Shown here: positions 37,936-47,290 of the stretch, piece by piece
How positions within the stretch are numbered: position 1 is the stretch's first letter
Layout of the letters: each line of letters opens with the position of its first letter
Assembly: GCF_900113765.1 (NCBI RefSeq)
Contig: NZ_FOQO01000001.1
Coordinates: forward strand, 186,001 to 250,000
DNA from: Parapedobacter indicus
GTDB taxonomy: Bacteria; Bacteroidota; Bacteroidia; Sphingobacteriales; Sphingobacteriaceae
DNA length: 64,000 nucleotides
Reading direction: 5' to 3'
Notes under the pieces: generated by a model
What the model saw: only the letters and a program-made list of their open reading frames with translations
Database searches by the model: none
What the model was told of the DNA's origin: nothing
Made by a program: the position numbers and the translations under genes

Positions 37936-39843
37936 ATGAAACGATATTTGATAGTTGCCTTCTTGTTTTTTGCTACTGCATGCAGCAAAAATATTCTAGA
38001 TAAAACTCCTTTGGACCAATATTCGGATGAAATCGTATGGTCCAGTCCGGAGCTTGCAAGTTCTTACCTGAATTACTGTTACGACGGACTTGGTCATGGT
38101 TTTCAGAGTGTTAAAGCAAGTAATTTTACCGATGAGGCTATATTTGGAAGAGGGGCGAGTACAACCACGCTTCTGAACGGAACGATGTCTCCCGATGCCG
38201 CCATTGGCCAGCATTTTATGGAGCCGTATCGGTGGACGCAATTCGAACAGATACAGCGTATCAATCAGTTCCTTGAGAAAATTGATGGGATTGCAGATAC
38301 CTATCCTTCCGGACAACAAGCGGACGTAAAAATAAAAACAGATATTTTAAAAGGAGAGGCGTTGTTTTTGCGGGCATTCAATTATTGCAACATGGCCCGT
38401 AGCTACGGAGGTTTGCCTTTATTGAACAAAGCGGCTAAATTAAATGATGATTTTTCGACAGTTACAAGGGCCACTTTTGAAGAAACCGTTAATTTTATCG
38501 TGGCAGACTGTGACGCTGCCGCCGCACTGTTGCCGCTTAAATCGGAACAAGTGCTGGGACGGGCGTGTAAAGAAGCTGCTTTAGCGCTTAAAGCAAGGAT
38601 GTTATTATTTGCAGCAAGTGAGCTCACAGCCGGGGACGTGTCAGGTATCGGTATAAGTGCCGACAATGCGCTTGTTCACTACGTAAATCCCGATAGGACT
38701 GCATTATGGACAGCTGCAAAAAATGCTGCTAAGGAGTTAATGGAACTTCCCGGTTCTTCGTTGGCATTGGCCGATTTCGGGGCATCGGGTGGTGATAAGG
38801 CAACGGTAGCGCAAAACTATCGAGCGTTGACAGGAAATAGCACCACACCGGCCGACGGTGAATTCATATTTGCGAAAATGTTTGATCAAGCATTGGGTAC
38901 CCGGCACCGGAATAATCAAATAGACGGACCAAACGGGTATGATGGACTTTATGGAAGAAATGCACCGCTACAACGAATGGTGGATGAATACGAAATGGAG
39001 GATGGTACAGATTTCTTTGATCATTATTATATCGAAGAGGTGGCTGAGGGATCAAACACGGGCAGGTATATAAAAAATAAGCCGGAAACTACGGGTTTTG
39101 AAGATCAAAACCCCTATCATAATCGTGAAGCGAGATTTTATGCGAATGTATTGTATGATAGCGCCATATATGACATTGAACCCAGGCCCTCGAGCTTAAA
39201 ACTTCGGGACCCTGTAGGGATTTACGATAGACGTACGCGCGTGACGATCAAAGCGGATGGATCAGAGACGGTTGTCTACGGATTGGATACACGTAACGGC
39301 CCGATTGTAGCGGGCAACGGTAATTATGTCGGGTATTTGACAATGAAATGGGTGCAGCAAGGGGTTACCGGTAGCACAGATTATAATTTCAACATTTGGC
39401 CTTATCTCCGCTACACCGAAGTGGTACTTGGCTACGCGGAAGCTTGCTGGGAGTTAGGCGAATATGAAGAAACCAGAACGTGGGTGGATTTTTTCAGAAA
39501 CCGTGTACTTCTTCCCAATACGACCGCAACGGATGCTGAATTAAGAGATGCGTTAAGGCATGAACGGAAAATTGAACTATATGGGGAAGAATCACGGTGG
39601 TTTGACATAAGAAGGTGGGTAATCATGGCCGAAACGATGACGCCGCCACAGTATGGTGTCGAAATCACGGAAATAACCGATAATAGGAACACACCAGCAA
39701 CGGTTACAACTACATGGAAATATAATCAGGCAATGCCAAACAATATCATGACAAATGCCGTATATTGGTTGCCCATCACAACAACTGAGCGCCAGAAAGC
39801 TCCTCAATTGTTGCAAAACCCCAATTATCGCGAGGATATTTAA
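37936..39843 (+). CDS. SusD/RagB family nutrient-binding lipoprotein (SusD2)
   Basis: The 635-residue lipoprotein (lipobox FFATACSKN) shows the SusD fold: GEALFLRAFNYCNMARSYGGLPLLNK, KARMLLFAASELT, and a C-terminal region finishing YWLPITTTERQKAPQLLQNPNY. At 635 residues it is about 100 longer than SusD1, with inserts around residues 290-380. It pairs with SusC2 18 bases upstream and is the end of that unit. Confidence 0.92.
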   Translation: MKRYLIVAFLFFATACSKNILDKTPLDQYSDEIVWSSPELASSYLNYCYDGLGHGFQSVKASNFTDEAIFGRGASTTTLLNGTMSPDAAIGQHFMEPYRWTQFEQIQRINQFLEKIDGIADTYPSGQQADVKIKTDILKGEALFLRAFNYCNMARSYGGLPLLNKAAKLNDDFSTVTRATFEETVNFIVADCDAAAALLPLKSEQVLGRACKEAALALKARMLLFAASELTAGDVSGIGISADNALVHYVNPDRTALWTAAKNAAKELMELPGSSLALADFGASGGDKATVAQNYRALTGNSTTPADGEFIFAKMFDQALGTRHRNNQIDGPNGYDGLYGRNAPLQRMVDEYEMEDGTDFFDHYYIEEVAEGSNTGRYIKNKPETTGFEDQNPYHNREARFYANVLYDSAIYDIEPRPSSLKLRDPVGIYDRRTRVTIKADGSETVVYGLDTRNGPIVAGNGNYVGYLTMKWVQQGVTGSTDYNFNIWPYLRYTEVVLGYAEACWELGEYEETRTWVDFFRNRVLLPNTTATDAELRDALRHERKIELYGEESRWFDIRRWVIMAETMTPPQYGVEITEITDNRNTPATVTTTWKYNQAMPNNIMTNAVYWLPITTTERQKAPQLLQNPNYREDI

Positions 39844-39872
39844 TTTAAACGATTCCGGTGCCAGAAGATTTC

Positions 39873-39896
39873 GCAAACGTTTTCGGTAACGATTGC
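39873..39896. promoter_or_regulatory. LacI-type operator before Gfo/Idh/MocA gene (site D)
   Basis: Left half GCAAACGTTTTC (39873-39884) and right half GGTAACGATTGC (39885-39896). It lies 166 bases before the gene start at 40062. Confidence 0.65.
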
Positions 39897-40061
39897 GGAA
39901 ATAAAAGGGCCGGATTCCTTCTTCGGCTTGAAAGATTACGGTATCATTGTAGTCAAGTGCTAACTGATTACTAAAAGAAAAGGCGATCGGTGCATTTATC
40001 AAGCGATCCTGTATTTTGACCATTAATATAGTAATAGTCACCATTATAAAATCAAATAGAG

Positions 40062-41405
40062 ATGAAATCAACAAATTCACGCCGAGAATTTATCAAACAG
40101 GCTTCAATGGGAGCCGGAGTCGCTGGGCTATCCGCGATGGGGTTCAGCGCAAAAAGCTATGCAAAGATTATCGGAGCTAACGACCGGGTGCGGGTAGGTA
40201 TCGTTGGATTTTCCAATCGGTTTAGAGGCTCGCTGTTCCCAGCCTTTATGAATCATGCAAAGGCTCAGAATTTTGAATTTGTAGCAGTTTCGGACTTGTG
40301 GAATCGCCGTCGTGACGAAGCATATGCCTATGCGAAGGAAAAGGCAGGTATTGAAATCGCAAAGTACCGCAACAACGATGAACTTTTTCCACGGACCGAT
40401 GTGGATGCAGTGATCATCAGTACGGCTGACTTCCAGCATGCCCTGATTGCGGCGGATGCCGTGCGCCACGGAAAGGATGTGTACGTAGAAAAGCCGATGG
40501 CAGAATCCATCGAAGATGCCAAAACGCTACGGAAAGCGGTGGAAGAAACCGGAAAGATTCTTCAGGTTGGGTCGCAGCGGCGCAGTGCTCCTAACTACAT
40601 CGCGGCCAACGAGTACATCCGGTCCGGCAAATTCGGAGACATTAAAATGGTAGAAATGACCTGGAATGTGAATCAGCCCGGTCGCTGGCGTTTGCCCGAG
40701 TTAACAAAGGAAATCCGCGAAAAGGATACCGATTGGAACCGTTTCCTGATGAACCGCCCGAAAGTGGCGTGGAATCCACGCTATTACCTCGAATACCGCC
40801 TGTTCTGGCCCTATTCGTCCGGAATCTTCGGCCAGTGGATGGCTCACCAAATCGATACTGTACACTGGTTTACAGACCTGCCGCATCCGCGTAGCGTAGT
40901 TGCGAATGGAGGTATCTATATGTGGAACGATGGCCGTATCAACCCGGATACACTGACTGCGGTGATGGACTATGGCCCGGCAAACGACCCTACAAAAGGA
41001 TTCCAAGTGCAATATTCGTCGCGGTTTACCAACTCCGCCGGTGGTGTGAAGGAACTGTACTTCTCGAACGCGGGCTCACTAAACCTTGATACCAATGAAG
41101 TGACTTCAGAGGGCGGGTTAACGCAGCGTATGGCAGACCAGATGGGAATGAAGGAAAATCTCCTTGAGCCATTTACCCTTTCAAATGCTGCAAAAATAGA
41201 AACGTCAGCAAATACCGGAAGTGATCCGATGACTTCATTACACATGCTGAATTGGATGGAATGCGTGCGGAATCGGAAAAAACCGAATGCAGATGTCGTG
41301 GCCGGATACAATCACTCTGTAGCCAATATTATGGGACACACGGCCTATGAGACCGGCAAACGGGTAACGTTCGACGACGAAAAGCAAGAAGTAGTGGTTT
41401 CTTAA
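40062..41405 (+). CDS. Exported Gfo/Idh/MocA family oxidoreductase
   Basis: The 447-residue dehydrogenase carries a Tat signal peptide (NSRREFIKQASMGAGVAGL, twin Arg at residues 7-8), so it is exported folded, probably with NAD(P) bound. The Rossmann part reads VGIVGFSNRFRGS and the family motif is EKPMAES. Periplasmic members in Bacteroidota take part in 3-keto-glycoside chemistry, but the substrate here is open. DUF6807 follows after 14 bases; operator D is upstream. Confidence 0.88.
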   Translation: MKSTNSRREFIKQASMGAGVAGLSAMGFSAKSYAKIIGANDRVRVGIVGFSNRFRGSLFPAFMNHAKAQNFEFVAVSDLWNRRRDEAYAYAKEKAGIEIAKYRNNDELFPRTDVDAVIISTADFQHALIAADAVRHGKDVYVEKPMAESIEDAKTLRKAVEETGKILQVGSQRRSAPNYIAANEYIRSGKFGDIKMVEMTWNVNQPGRWRLPELTKEIREKDTDWNRFLMNRPKVAWNPRYYLEYRLFWPYSSGIFGQWMAHQIDTVHWFTDLPHPRSVVANGGIYMWNDGRINPDTLTAVMDYGPANDPTKGFQVQYSSRFTNSAGGVKELYFSNAGSLNLDTNEVTSEGGLTQRMADQMGMKENLLEPFTLSNAAKIETSANTGSDPMTSLHMLNWMECVRNRKKPNADVVAGYNHSVANIMGHTAYETGKRVTFDDEKQEVVVS

Positions 41406-41419
41406 TTGATGAGACGCAG

Positions 41420-42508
41420 ATGAAAACAGCAACTATTTTAGTAGGTGCCCTTGCGCTATCCACAGCCCTTGCGGGCTGCGGACAATCCCAGTCGGGACAG
41501 TCGCAGTCCGAACAGGGGTCAGCTGAGCAGACCGATCGGTTCTCGTTCGTTGAGCATCCCGAAAGTAACAGCATAGCGGTATTGCTTGACGGGCAGCCTT
41601 ATACCGCCTATTGTTATGCTGACAGCTTAAAAAAGCCGGTATTGTTCCCCTTACGTACCAAAGGCGGGCATTTCATAACGAGAGGATGGCCCGTGCAGCC
41701 TCGGGCAAACGAGCGAACAGATCATCCACACCACATTGGACTGTGGTTTAATTATGGCGATGTAAACGGGCTTGATTTTTGGAACAACTCACCGGCCATC
41801 CCAGCCGAAAAGCGGATGGGCTACGGAAGTATCCACCACGCAGCCGTTAACGAGACAGAAAGTAAGGGAAATACGGGGGTCCTTGATGTCACTAAATATT
41901 GGATGGGACCGCAGGGAGACAGTCTCTTGAAAGAAGATACCCGGTATGTTTTCCAAGTGGAAGACGATAGCAGTACTTCCATTGAGCTGGATATCAAATT
42001 GACGGCACTGAAAGATGTGTCACTGAAGGATAATAAAGAAGGTGTGCTGGGCATACGGCTAGCCCGTGAGCTCGAACATCCCTCCGATCAGCCCGCTAAA
42101 TTTACCGATGCCAACGGCATTGTCACTGAAGTGGCGAAGGCCAACAACGAGGGAGTTACCGGGCACTACGTGAGCAGCGAAGGTATCGAGGGTGATGATG
42201 TGTGGGGAACACGGGGAAAATGGGTTACACTTAATGGAACCATCCAAGGAGAGGACGTATCGCTCGTTATTCTTGATCATTCCGGGAATCCGGGATATCC
42301 CACGTATTGGCATGCACGCGGCTACGGGCTGTTCGCGGCTAATCCGCTGGGACAGAAAGAACTCAGTGGTGGAAAAGATGTGCTGAATTTCAAATTGGAT
42401 AACGGCTCATCAACCCGGTTCAGGTATAAGGTCTTAATCCATGCTGGAAGCAAATTGGATGCTGCTGCCATCAACGATCGGTTTGTGGAATTCAGCGGTC
42501 AACAATAA
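41420..42508 (+). CDS. DUF6807 (PmoA-like annotated) lipoprotein
   Basis: The 362-residue lipoprotein has a lipobox LAGC (Cys20), a low-complexity GQSQSGQSQSEQGS linker, and the DUF6807 core with RGWPVQPRANERTDHPHHIGLWFNYGDVNGLDFW. The many His residues (HPHHIG) are a plausible metal site. Databases sometimes call this family PmoA, but it is not methane monooxygenase. It is tightly coupled to the exported Gfo/Idh/MocA gene, which suggests one shared periplasmic task. Function unknown. Confidence 0.82.
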   Translation: MKTATILVGALALSTALAGCGQSQSGQSQSEQGSAEQTDRFSFVEHPESNSIAVLLDGQPYTAYCYADSLKKPVLFPLRTKGGHFITRGWPVQPRANERTDHPHHIGLWFNYGDVNGLDFWNNSPAIPAEKRMGYGSIHHAAVNETESKGNTGVLDVTKYWMGPQGDSLLKEDTRYVFQVEDDSSTSIELDIKLTALKDVSLKDNKEGVLGIRLARELEHPSDQPAKFTDANGIVTEVAKANNEGVTGHYVSSEGIEGDDVWGTRGKWVTLNGTIQGEDVSLVILDHSGNPGYPTYWHARGYGLFAANPLGQKELSGGKDVLNFKLDNGSSTRFRYKVLIHAGSKLDAAAINDRFVEFSGQQ

Positions 42509-42524
42509 ACCACTTTCTTATCCG

Positions 42525-42560
42525 AATTGCGCAAACGTTGCCGGCAACGTTTGCGCAATT
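42525..42560. promoter_or_regulatory. 36-base perfect palindrome, LacI-type operator before uxaB (site E)
   Basis: Bases 42525-42560 are a perfect palindrome. Its core halves are GCAAACGTTGCC and GGCAACGTTTGC (42531-42554), flanked by AATTGC and GCAATT. It is the strongest member of the operator family. It sits 162 bases before uxaB. The 213-base gap between DUF6807 and uxaB holds nothing else I can name. Confidence 0.85.
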
Positions 42561-42721
42561 ATAATGATTCAATTGTTTCGTTCCTTATTCACCAAGCTGT
42601 AAAATTGCAATGGTAAGTGATTAGTGAGTTTGCCACATGGGTGAAACTTGTTAGGTCAGCGGCTTTGTGCGTCGACGAAATGCAGGTCATTAAAAATAAG
42701 AAAGATCAATAACTATTTTAA

Positions 42722-44095
42722 ATGAATTTACTGAACAGGCAATTAATTAAGGAACGTCCTTATCCTGAAAAGGTACTCCAATTCGGAACAGGTGTATTGC
42801 TTCGTGGGTTGCCAGACTATTTTATTGAAAAAGCGAATAAAACGGGGCTATTTGGCGGAAGTATCGTTGTAGTGAAGTCGACGGCGTCGGGAGGTACGGA
42901 TAAATTCGAGCTGCAGGATAATTTGTATACGCTCCATATCAAAGGACTTGAAAAAGGAGTGGATGTACAGGATGTGCTGTTGGTATCGGCAATCAGCCGA
43001 GTCGTTTCCGCTGCCAGCGATTGGACGGCTATTTTGGACGTCGCCAGAAACCCCGAAGTGGAAACGGTTATTTCAAATACCACCGAAGTAGGAATTGTTT
43101 TCGACGAGCAGGATGATCCGCTGACTTCGCCACCGGTGTCTTTTCCTGGTAAACTGACCGCAGTTTTGTTGGAACGGTTCCGTGCTTTCAGCGGCGCGAA
43201 GGACAAGGGTATGATTATTCTTCCCACCGAACTTATTGATAAAAATGGGGATGTGTTGCGGGACATCATAATCGCAATGGCCGAGCGTCATCAGTTGGGA
43301 GCTGATTTTATCAATTGGATAAAACGCTGTAACCATTTTTGCAATACGCTGGTTGACCGGATTGTACCGGGTAGTTTGAGTGCATCCGAACAGGAACAAG
43401 CGGAAAGCCAGCTAGGCTATAAAGATGAGTTGGCCATTATGGCTGAACCATTTTGCCTTTGGGCCATCGAGTCGTCCCATCCGCGTGTGTCGGAAGTGCT
43501 CTCATTTGCACGCGCAGACAAACGGGTGGTGATTACCCCTGATATTCAGAAATTTAAAGAGCTGAAACTTCGCCTGCTCAACGGAAGCCACACGTTTGCG
43601 TGTGGATTGGCCATACTGGCGGGCTTCGATACGGTCAAAGAGGCCATGGCCGATCCGGTGTTTTCGAAGTATGTAAAACAAGTGATGCACAAAGAGATTA
43701 TTCCTACCTTGTTAGAGGTAGGAATAGATAAGGGAGAAGCGTCGGAATTTGCAGACCATGTGATTGATCGGTTCGGAAACCCATACCTCCATCATCAATG
43801 GCAGAGCATCAGTACAAACTACACGTCTAAAATGCGGATGCGCAACCTGCCGACGATCGCACGTTATGTGCAACGGTATAACGAAGTGCCGGCCTACATG
43901 GCGTTGGGTTTTGCAGGGTATTTACAGTTTATGAAGGCTACGGAAGGCAATGAATTGTTCGCCGTGTGGGAAGCGGATCTACTGCCATACACCGGTTTCC
44001 GGAATGCAGTGGAGGACTACATAACCCGTCTGGAGACACAGCCTGTATTGGACGTGATCAATCAATTGAATAGAAACGAGGAAGCGAGGGATTAG
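42722..44095 (+). CDS. uxaB: Tagaturonate reductase (altronate oxidoreductase)
   Basis: The 457-residue NAD-dependent enzyme is a member of the mannitol dehydrogenase family and reduces tagaturonate to altronate. Typical stretches are KVLQFGTGVLLRGLPDYFIEKANKTGLFGGSIVVVKST near the N-terminus, NTTEVGI, and KLRLLNGSHTFACGLAILAGFDTVKEAM with the catalytic Lys region. Operator E lies upstream and uxaA starts 3 bases after its stop. Confidence 0.93.
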   Translation: MNLLNRQLIKERPYPEKVLQFGTGVLLRGLPDYFIEKANKTGLFGGSIVVVKSTASGGTDKFELQDNLYTLHIKGLEKGVDVQDVLLVSAISRVVSAASDWTAILDVARNPEVETVISNTTEVGIVFDEQDDPLTSPPVSFPGKLTAVLLERFRAFSGAKDKGMIILPTELIDKNGDVLRDIIIAMAERHQLGADFINWIKRCNHFCNTLVDRIVPGSLSASEQEQAESQLGYKDELAIMAEPFCLWAIESSHPRVSEVLSFARADKRVVITPDIQKFKELKLRLLNGSHTFACGLAILAGFDTVKEAMADPVFSKYVKQVMHKEIIPTLLEVGIDKGEASEFADHVIDRFGNPYLHHQWQSISTNYTSKMRMRNLPTIARYVQRYNEVPAYMALGFAGYLQFMKATEGNELFAVWEADLLPYTGFRNAVEDYITRLETQPVLDVINQLNRNEEARD

Positions 44096-44098
44096 GTT

Positions 44099-45742
44099 AT
44101 GGATGTCCGTGTATTGAAAATTCACCCCGACGATAATGTGTTGGTTGCCTTGCAGGACCTAAAGTCGGGTGAGCGCGTCGTCTGCGACGGCAACGCCTAC
44201 GTGCTGATGGAAGATATAGCCGCAAAGCATAAATTTTTTACCGACGACCTGTCTGCGGGCAGCGCAGTGATGATGTACGGTGTGATAGTGGGACGTGCGT
44301 TACACGATGTGAAAGCCGGGCAATGGATGAGTACGGGCAACGTAAGGCATGCTACGGAACCCTATGGCTATCGGCCGTACCACTATACATGGGAGGTGCC
44401 GGATGTTTCTACGTTTGAAAACCGGTCGTTCCTCGGCTATCATCGTAGCGATGGACGCGTAGGGACTGCCAATTATTGGCTGTTTATCCCCACCGTATTC
44501 TGCGAGAACCGTAACCTGGACGTGATACGGGAGGCGATGCACAACGAACTGGGGTATGCCGTTACGGATAGGTATCGCGCTAAGACCCATATGCTGCGCA
44601 AACTGTACCAGCAGGGAGAGGACGTGGCTTCAGCCGACCTCACGGTGCGTGAATCGGTTGTGCCGGTAGACCGGCTATTTAAGAATGTGGATGGCATTAA
44701 GTTCCTTAACCATCAAGGAGGGTGTGGCGGTATCCGGCAGGATGCGGCGGTATTGGGTAAATTGCTGGCCGCATATGCCAATCATCCCAACGTAGCAGGG
44801 GTTACGGTACTTAGCCTCGGATGCCAAAATCTACAGGTACGTGATTTCCTGGATGACCTCTATGCATTGAATCCGAAATTCGACAAACCCTTGCTGATTT
44901 TTGAGCAACAACAATCCCAAAGCGAAGAACAACTGGTTACAGATGCAATCCGGCAAACCTTTATCGGTCTTATTGAGGCCGATAAATGCATACGTAGTCC
45001 GGCACCCTTGAGTAAACTCTCCATCGGCGTTAAATGTGGCGGAAGCGATGGCTTTAGCGGTATATCGGCCAATCCGGCGGTAGGGCATTGTGCTGATCTA
45101 CTGGTTGCCCTCGGCGGGACCGTCTTGTTGGCCGAATTTCCGGAACTATGCGGCGCGGAGCAAAACTTAATTGATCGGACGATCGACGAAGAGGCCGCCC
45201 ATAAATTCATTCGGTTGATGAAGGACTACAGCGAAGCAGCCGATCGGGTAGGATCCGGCTTCCACATGAATCCTTCTCCGGGAAATATACGCGATGGATT
45301 GATAACGGATGCCATCAAGAGCAATGGGGCAGCAAAAAAAGGGGGGACCTCGCCAGTCGTCGATGTGCTTGACTATACCGAACAGGCTACAAAACCCGGA
45401 TTGAATTTGGTCTGTACACCTGGAAACGACGTTGAGGCAACAACAGGTAAAGCAGCAAGCGGCGCAACATTGATCCTGTTTACCACCGGACTGGGTACAC
45501 CCACTGGGAATCCGATCTGCCCGGTCATCAAGGTTGCGACCAACACGGGCCTCGCGGAACGGATGGCCGATATCATCGATATCGATTGCGGTCCGATCAT
45601 AGCGGGAACACGGACCATCCAGCAGATGGGAGAAGATATATTGGCGTATTGCATACGCGCAGCTTCGGGCGAAGTAGTACCAAAAGCGGTACAGCTTAAC
45701 CAGGACGACTTTATTCCTTGGAAACGGGGAGTTTCATTGTAA
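44099..45742 (+). CDS. uxaA: Altronate dehydratase
   Basis: The 547-residue UxaA has an N-terminal SAF domain (about residues 1-100, HPDDNVLVALQDLKSGERV) and a C-terminal catalytic domain with HQGGCGG, GVKCGGSDGFSGISANPAVG and FTTGLGTPTGNPICPVIKVATNT. It dehydrates altronate to 2-keto-3-deoxygluconate, needs Fe2+, and is the third step of galacturonate catabolism. The gap to uxaB is 3 bases and to uxaC 16 bases, a compact operon. Confidence 0.94.
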   Translation: MDVRVLKIHPDDNVLVALQDLKSGERVVCDGNAYVLMEDIAAKHKFFTDDLSAGSAVMMYGVIVGRALHDVKAGQWMSTGNVRHATEPYGYRPYHYTWEVPDVSTFENRSFLGYHRSDGRVGTANYWLFIPTVFCENRNLDVIREAMHNELGYAVTDRYRAKTHMLRKLYQQGEDVASADLTVRESVVPVDRLFKNVDGIKFLNHQGGCGGIRQDAAVLGKLLAAYANHPNVAGVTVLSLGCQNLQVRDFLDDLYALNPKFDKPLLIFEQQQSQSEEQLVTDAIRQTFIGLIEADKCIRSPAPLSKLSIGVKCGGSDGFSGISANPAVGHCADLLVALGGTVLLAEFPELCGAEQNLIDRTIDEEAAHKFIRLMKDYSEAADRVGSGFHMNPSPGNIRDGLITDAIKSNGAAKKGGTSPVVDVLDYTEQATKPGLNLVCTPGNDVEATTGKAASGATLILFTTGLGTPTGNPICPVIKVATNTGLAERMADIIDIDCGPIIAGTRTIQQMGEDILAYCIRAASGEVVPKAVQLNQDDFIPWKRGVSL

Positions 45743-45758
45743 CAAAGCAACATACAAA

Positions 45759-47174
45759 ATGAAGAAATTTTTGGATGAGCATTTTCTGTTGAGTACAGAT
45801 ACCGCTCAGATTTTATACCATGAATATGCGGCAAACATGCCCATCATTGATTATCATTGCCACCTGCCGCCGCAACAGATCGCTGAGAATACCCATTTTG
45901 ATAATATCACACAGGTGTGGCTCAATGGCGATCATTACAAATGGAGGGCCATGCGGACAAACGGTGTCGATGAACGTTATATTACCGGCGATGCATCCGA
46001 CCGTGAGAAATTCCGTAAATGGGCCGAAACGGTGCCTTACACCATGCGGAACCCGCTGTATCACTGGACACACCTAGAGCTGCAACGCTATTTCGGTATA
46101 TCGGAACTCCTAAATCCAGGTACCGCAGATCGCATATTTGATGAGACCGAGGAAAAACTCCAATCACCAGAATACCGCGTGCGCGGATTGCTGGAACGCA
46201 TGAATGTGAAAATCATCTGTACGACAGATGACCCCACAGATACACTCGATTTTCACCAGCAATTGCGCGAAGAAGCCTACGAAATCCCGGTCTTCCCGGC
46301 ATTTCGCCCAGATGCAGGAATGAATCTCAGCGACCTGGGTAAATTTAAAGCGTACGTTGCGGCTTTGGAGAACGTGTCGGGTCGCTCCATCTCAGGTTTT
46401 GACGATTACCTATACGCGCTCAAATCCCGCCATGATTTTTTTGCATCTATGGGCTGCTGTGTGTCCGACCATGGATTGGAAGAGATATATGCCGAAGACT
46501 ATACGGATGAAGAGGTTCGACGCATCTTTGAAAAGGCGTTGACGGGACAGGCAGTGTCCGACTTGGAACACCGGAAATTTAAATCGGCGCTGTTGCTCGT
46601 ATTTGCGCAATGGGATGCGGAAAAAAATTGGGTGCAGCAATATCACTTGGGCGCTTTGCGCAATAACAATTCGCGGATGATGGCGAAACTGGGGCCCGAT
46701 ACCGGTTGGGATTCCATCGGTGACTTCCGACATGGAAAAGCGCTTTCTAAATTTCTCGATAGGCTCGATCGTGATAATCAACTGGCAAAGACAATTTTAT
46801 ATAACCTGAACCCAGCCGACAATGAATTGATGGCAACGATGATCGGAAATTTCAATGACGGGTCTGTGGCTGGTAAGATTCAATTTGGGTCAGCCTGGTG
46901 GTTCCTCGACCAAAAAGATGGAATGATCAAACAGATCAATGCATTAGCCAATATGGGGTTGTTAAGCCGCTTTTTGGGTATGCTGACCGATTCACGAAGT
47001 TTCCTTTCCTTCCCCCGCCACGAGTATTTCCGGCGGCTCCTGTGCGACTTATTCGGAACGGAAATTGAAAATGGTGAATTGCCAAATGACCTGCCATGGA
47101 TCGGACGGATGATCCAAGATATCTGCTATCACAACGCAAACCGGTACTTTGGCTGGAATGAACTTTCGCGGTGA
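45759..47174 (+). CDS. uxaC: Glucuronate/galacturonate isomerase
   Basis: The 471-residue uronate isomerase has the amidohydrolase-like metal site MPIIDYHCHLPPQQIAENTHF and typical ICTTDDPTDTLDFHQQL and DSRSFLSFPRHEYFRRLLCDL. It converts D-galacturonate to D-tagaturonate, and D-glucuronate to D-fructuronate. With UxaB and UxaA but no UxuA/UxuB in this window, the galacturonate branch is favoured. Confidence 0.95.
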   Translation: MKKFLDEHFLLSTDTAQILYHEYAANMPIIDYHCHLPPQQIAENTHFDNITQVWLNGDHYKWRAMRTNGVDERYITGDASDREKFRKWAETVPYTMRNPLYHWTHLELQRYFGISELLNPGTADRIFDETEEKLQSPEYRVRGLLERMNVKIICTTDDPTDTLDFHQQLREEAYEIPVFPAFRPDAGMNLSDLGKFKAYVAALENVSGRSISGFDDYLYALKSRHDFFASMGCCVSDHGLEEIYAEDYTDEEVRRIFEKALTGQAVSDLEHRKFKSALLLVFAQWDAEKNWVQQYHLGALRNNNSRMMAKLGPDTGWDSIGDFRHGKALSKFLDRLDRDNQLAKTILYNLNPADNELMATMIGNFNDGSVAGKIQFGSAWWFLDQKDGMIKQINALANMGLLSRFLGMLTDSRSFLSFPRHEYFRRLLCDLFGTEIENGELPNDLPWIGRMIQDICYHNANRYFGWNELSR

Positions 47175-47245
47175 GAGCGAAAACGATTTCGAAGAAATTC
47201 GGTAATAAAGCGGGGCATTTCAACAAGTGTTGTTATATTTGGCTG

Positions 47246-47261
47246 GCGTAAACGTTTACGC
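47246..47261. promoter_or_regulatory. 16-base palindrome, CRE-like operator before the MFS gene (site F)
   Basis: GCGTAAACGTTTACGC is a perfect palindrome with a central CG, the typical shape of a LacI-family operator. It differs in spacing from sites B-E. It lies 30 bases before the transporter start. Confidence 0.7.
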
Positions 47262-47290
47262 GATATAAATCTAATCACATTAAAACTTAT

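Noticed and set aside
41420-42508. Methane monooxygenase subunit (PmoA label)
   Set aside because: The protein is a periplasmic lipoprotein with no transmembrane monooxygenase features; the label is a historical name for DUF6807.
46357-46542. Additional reading frames within uxaC and other long genes
   Set aside because: They lie wholly inside well-supported genes in other frames and show no independent start signals or family similarity.
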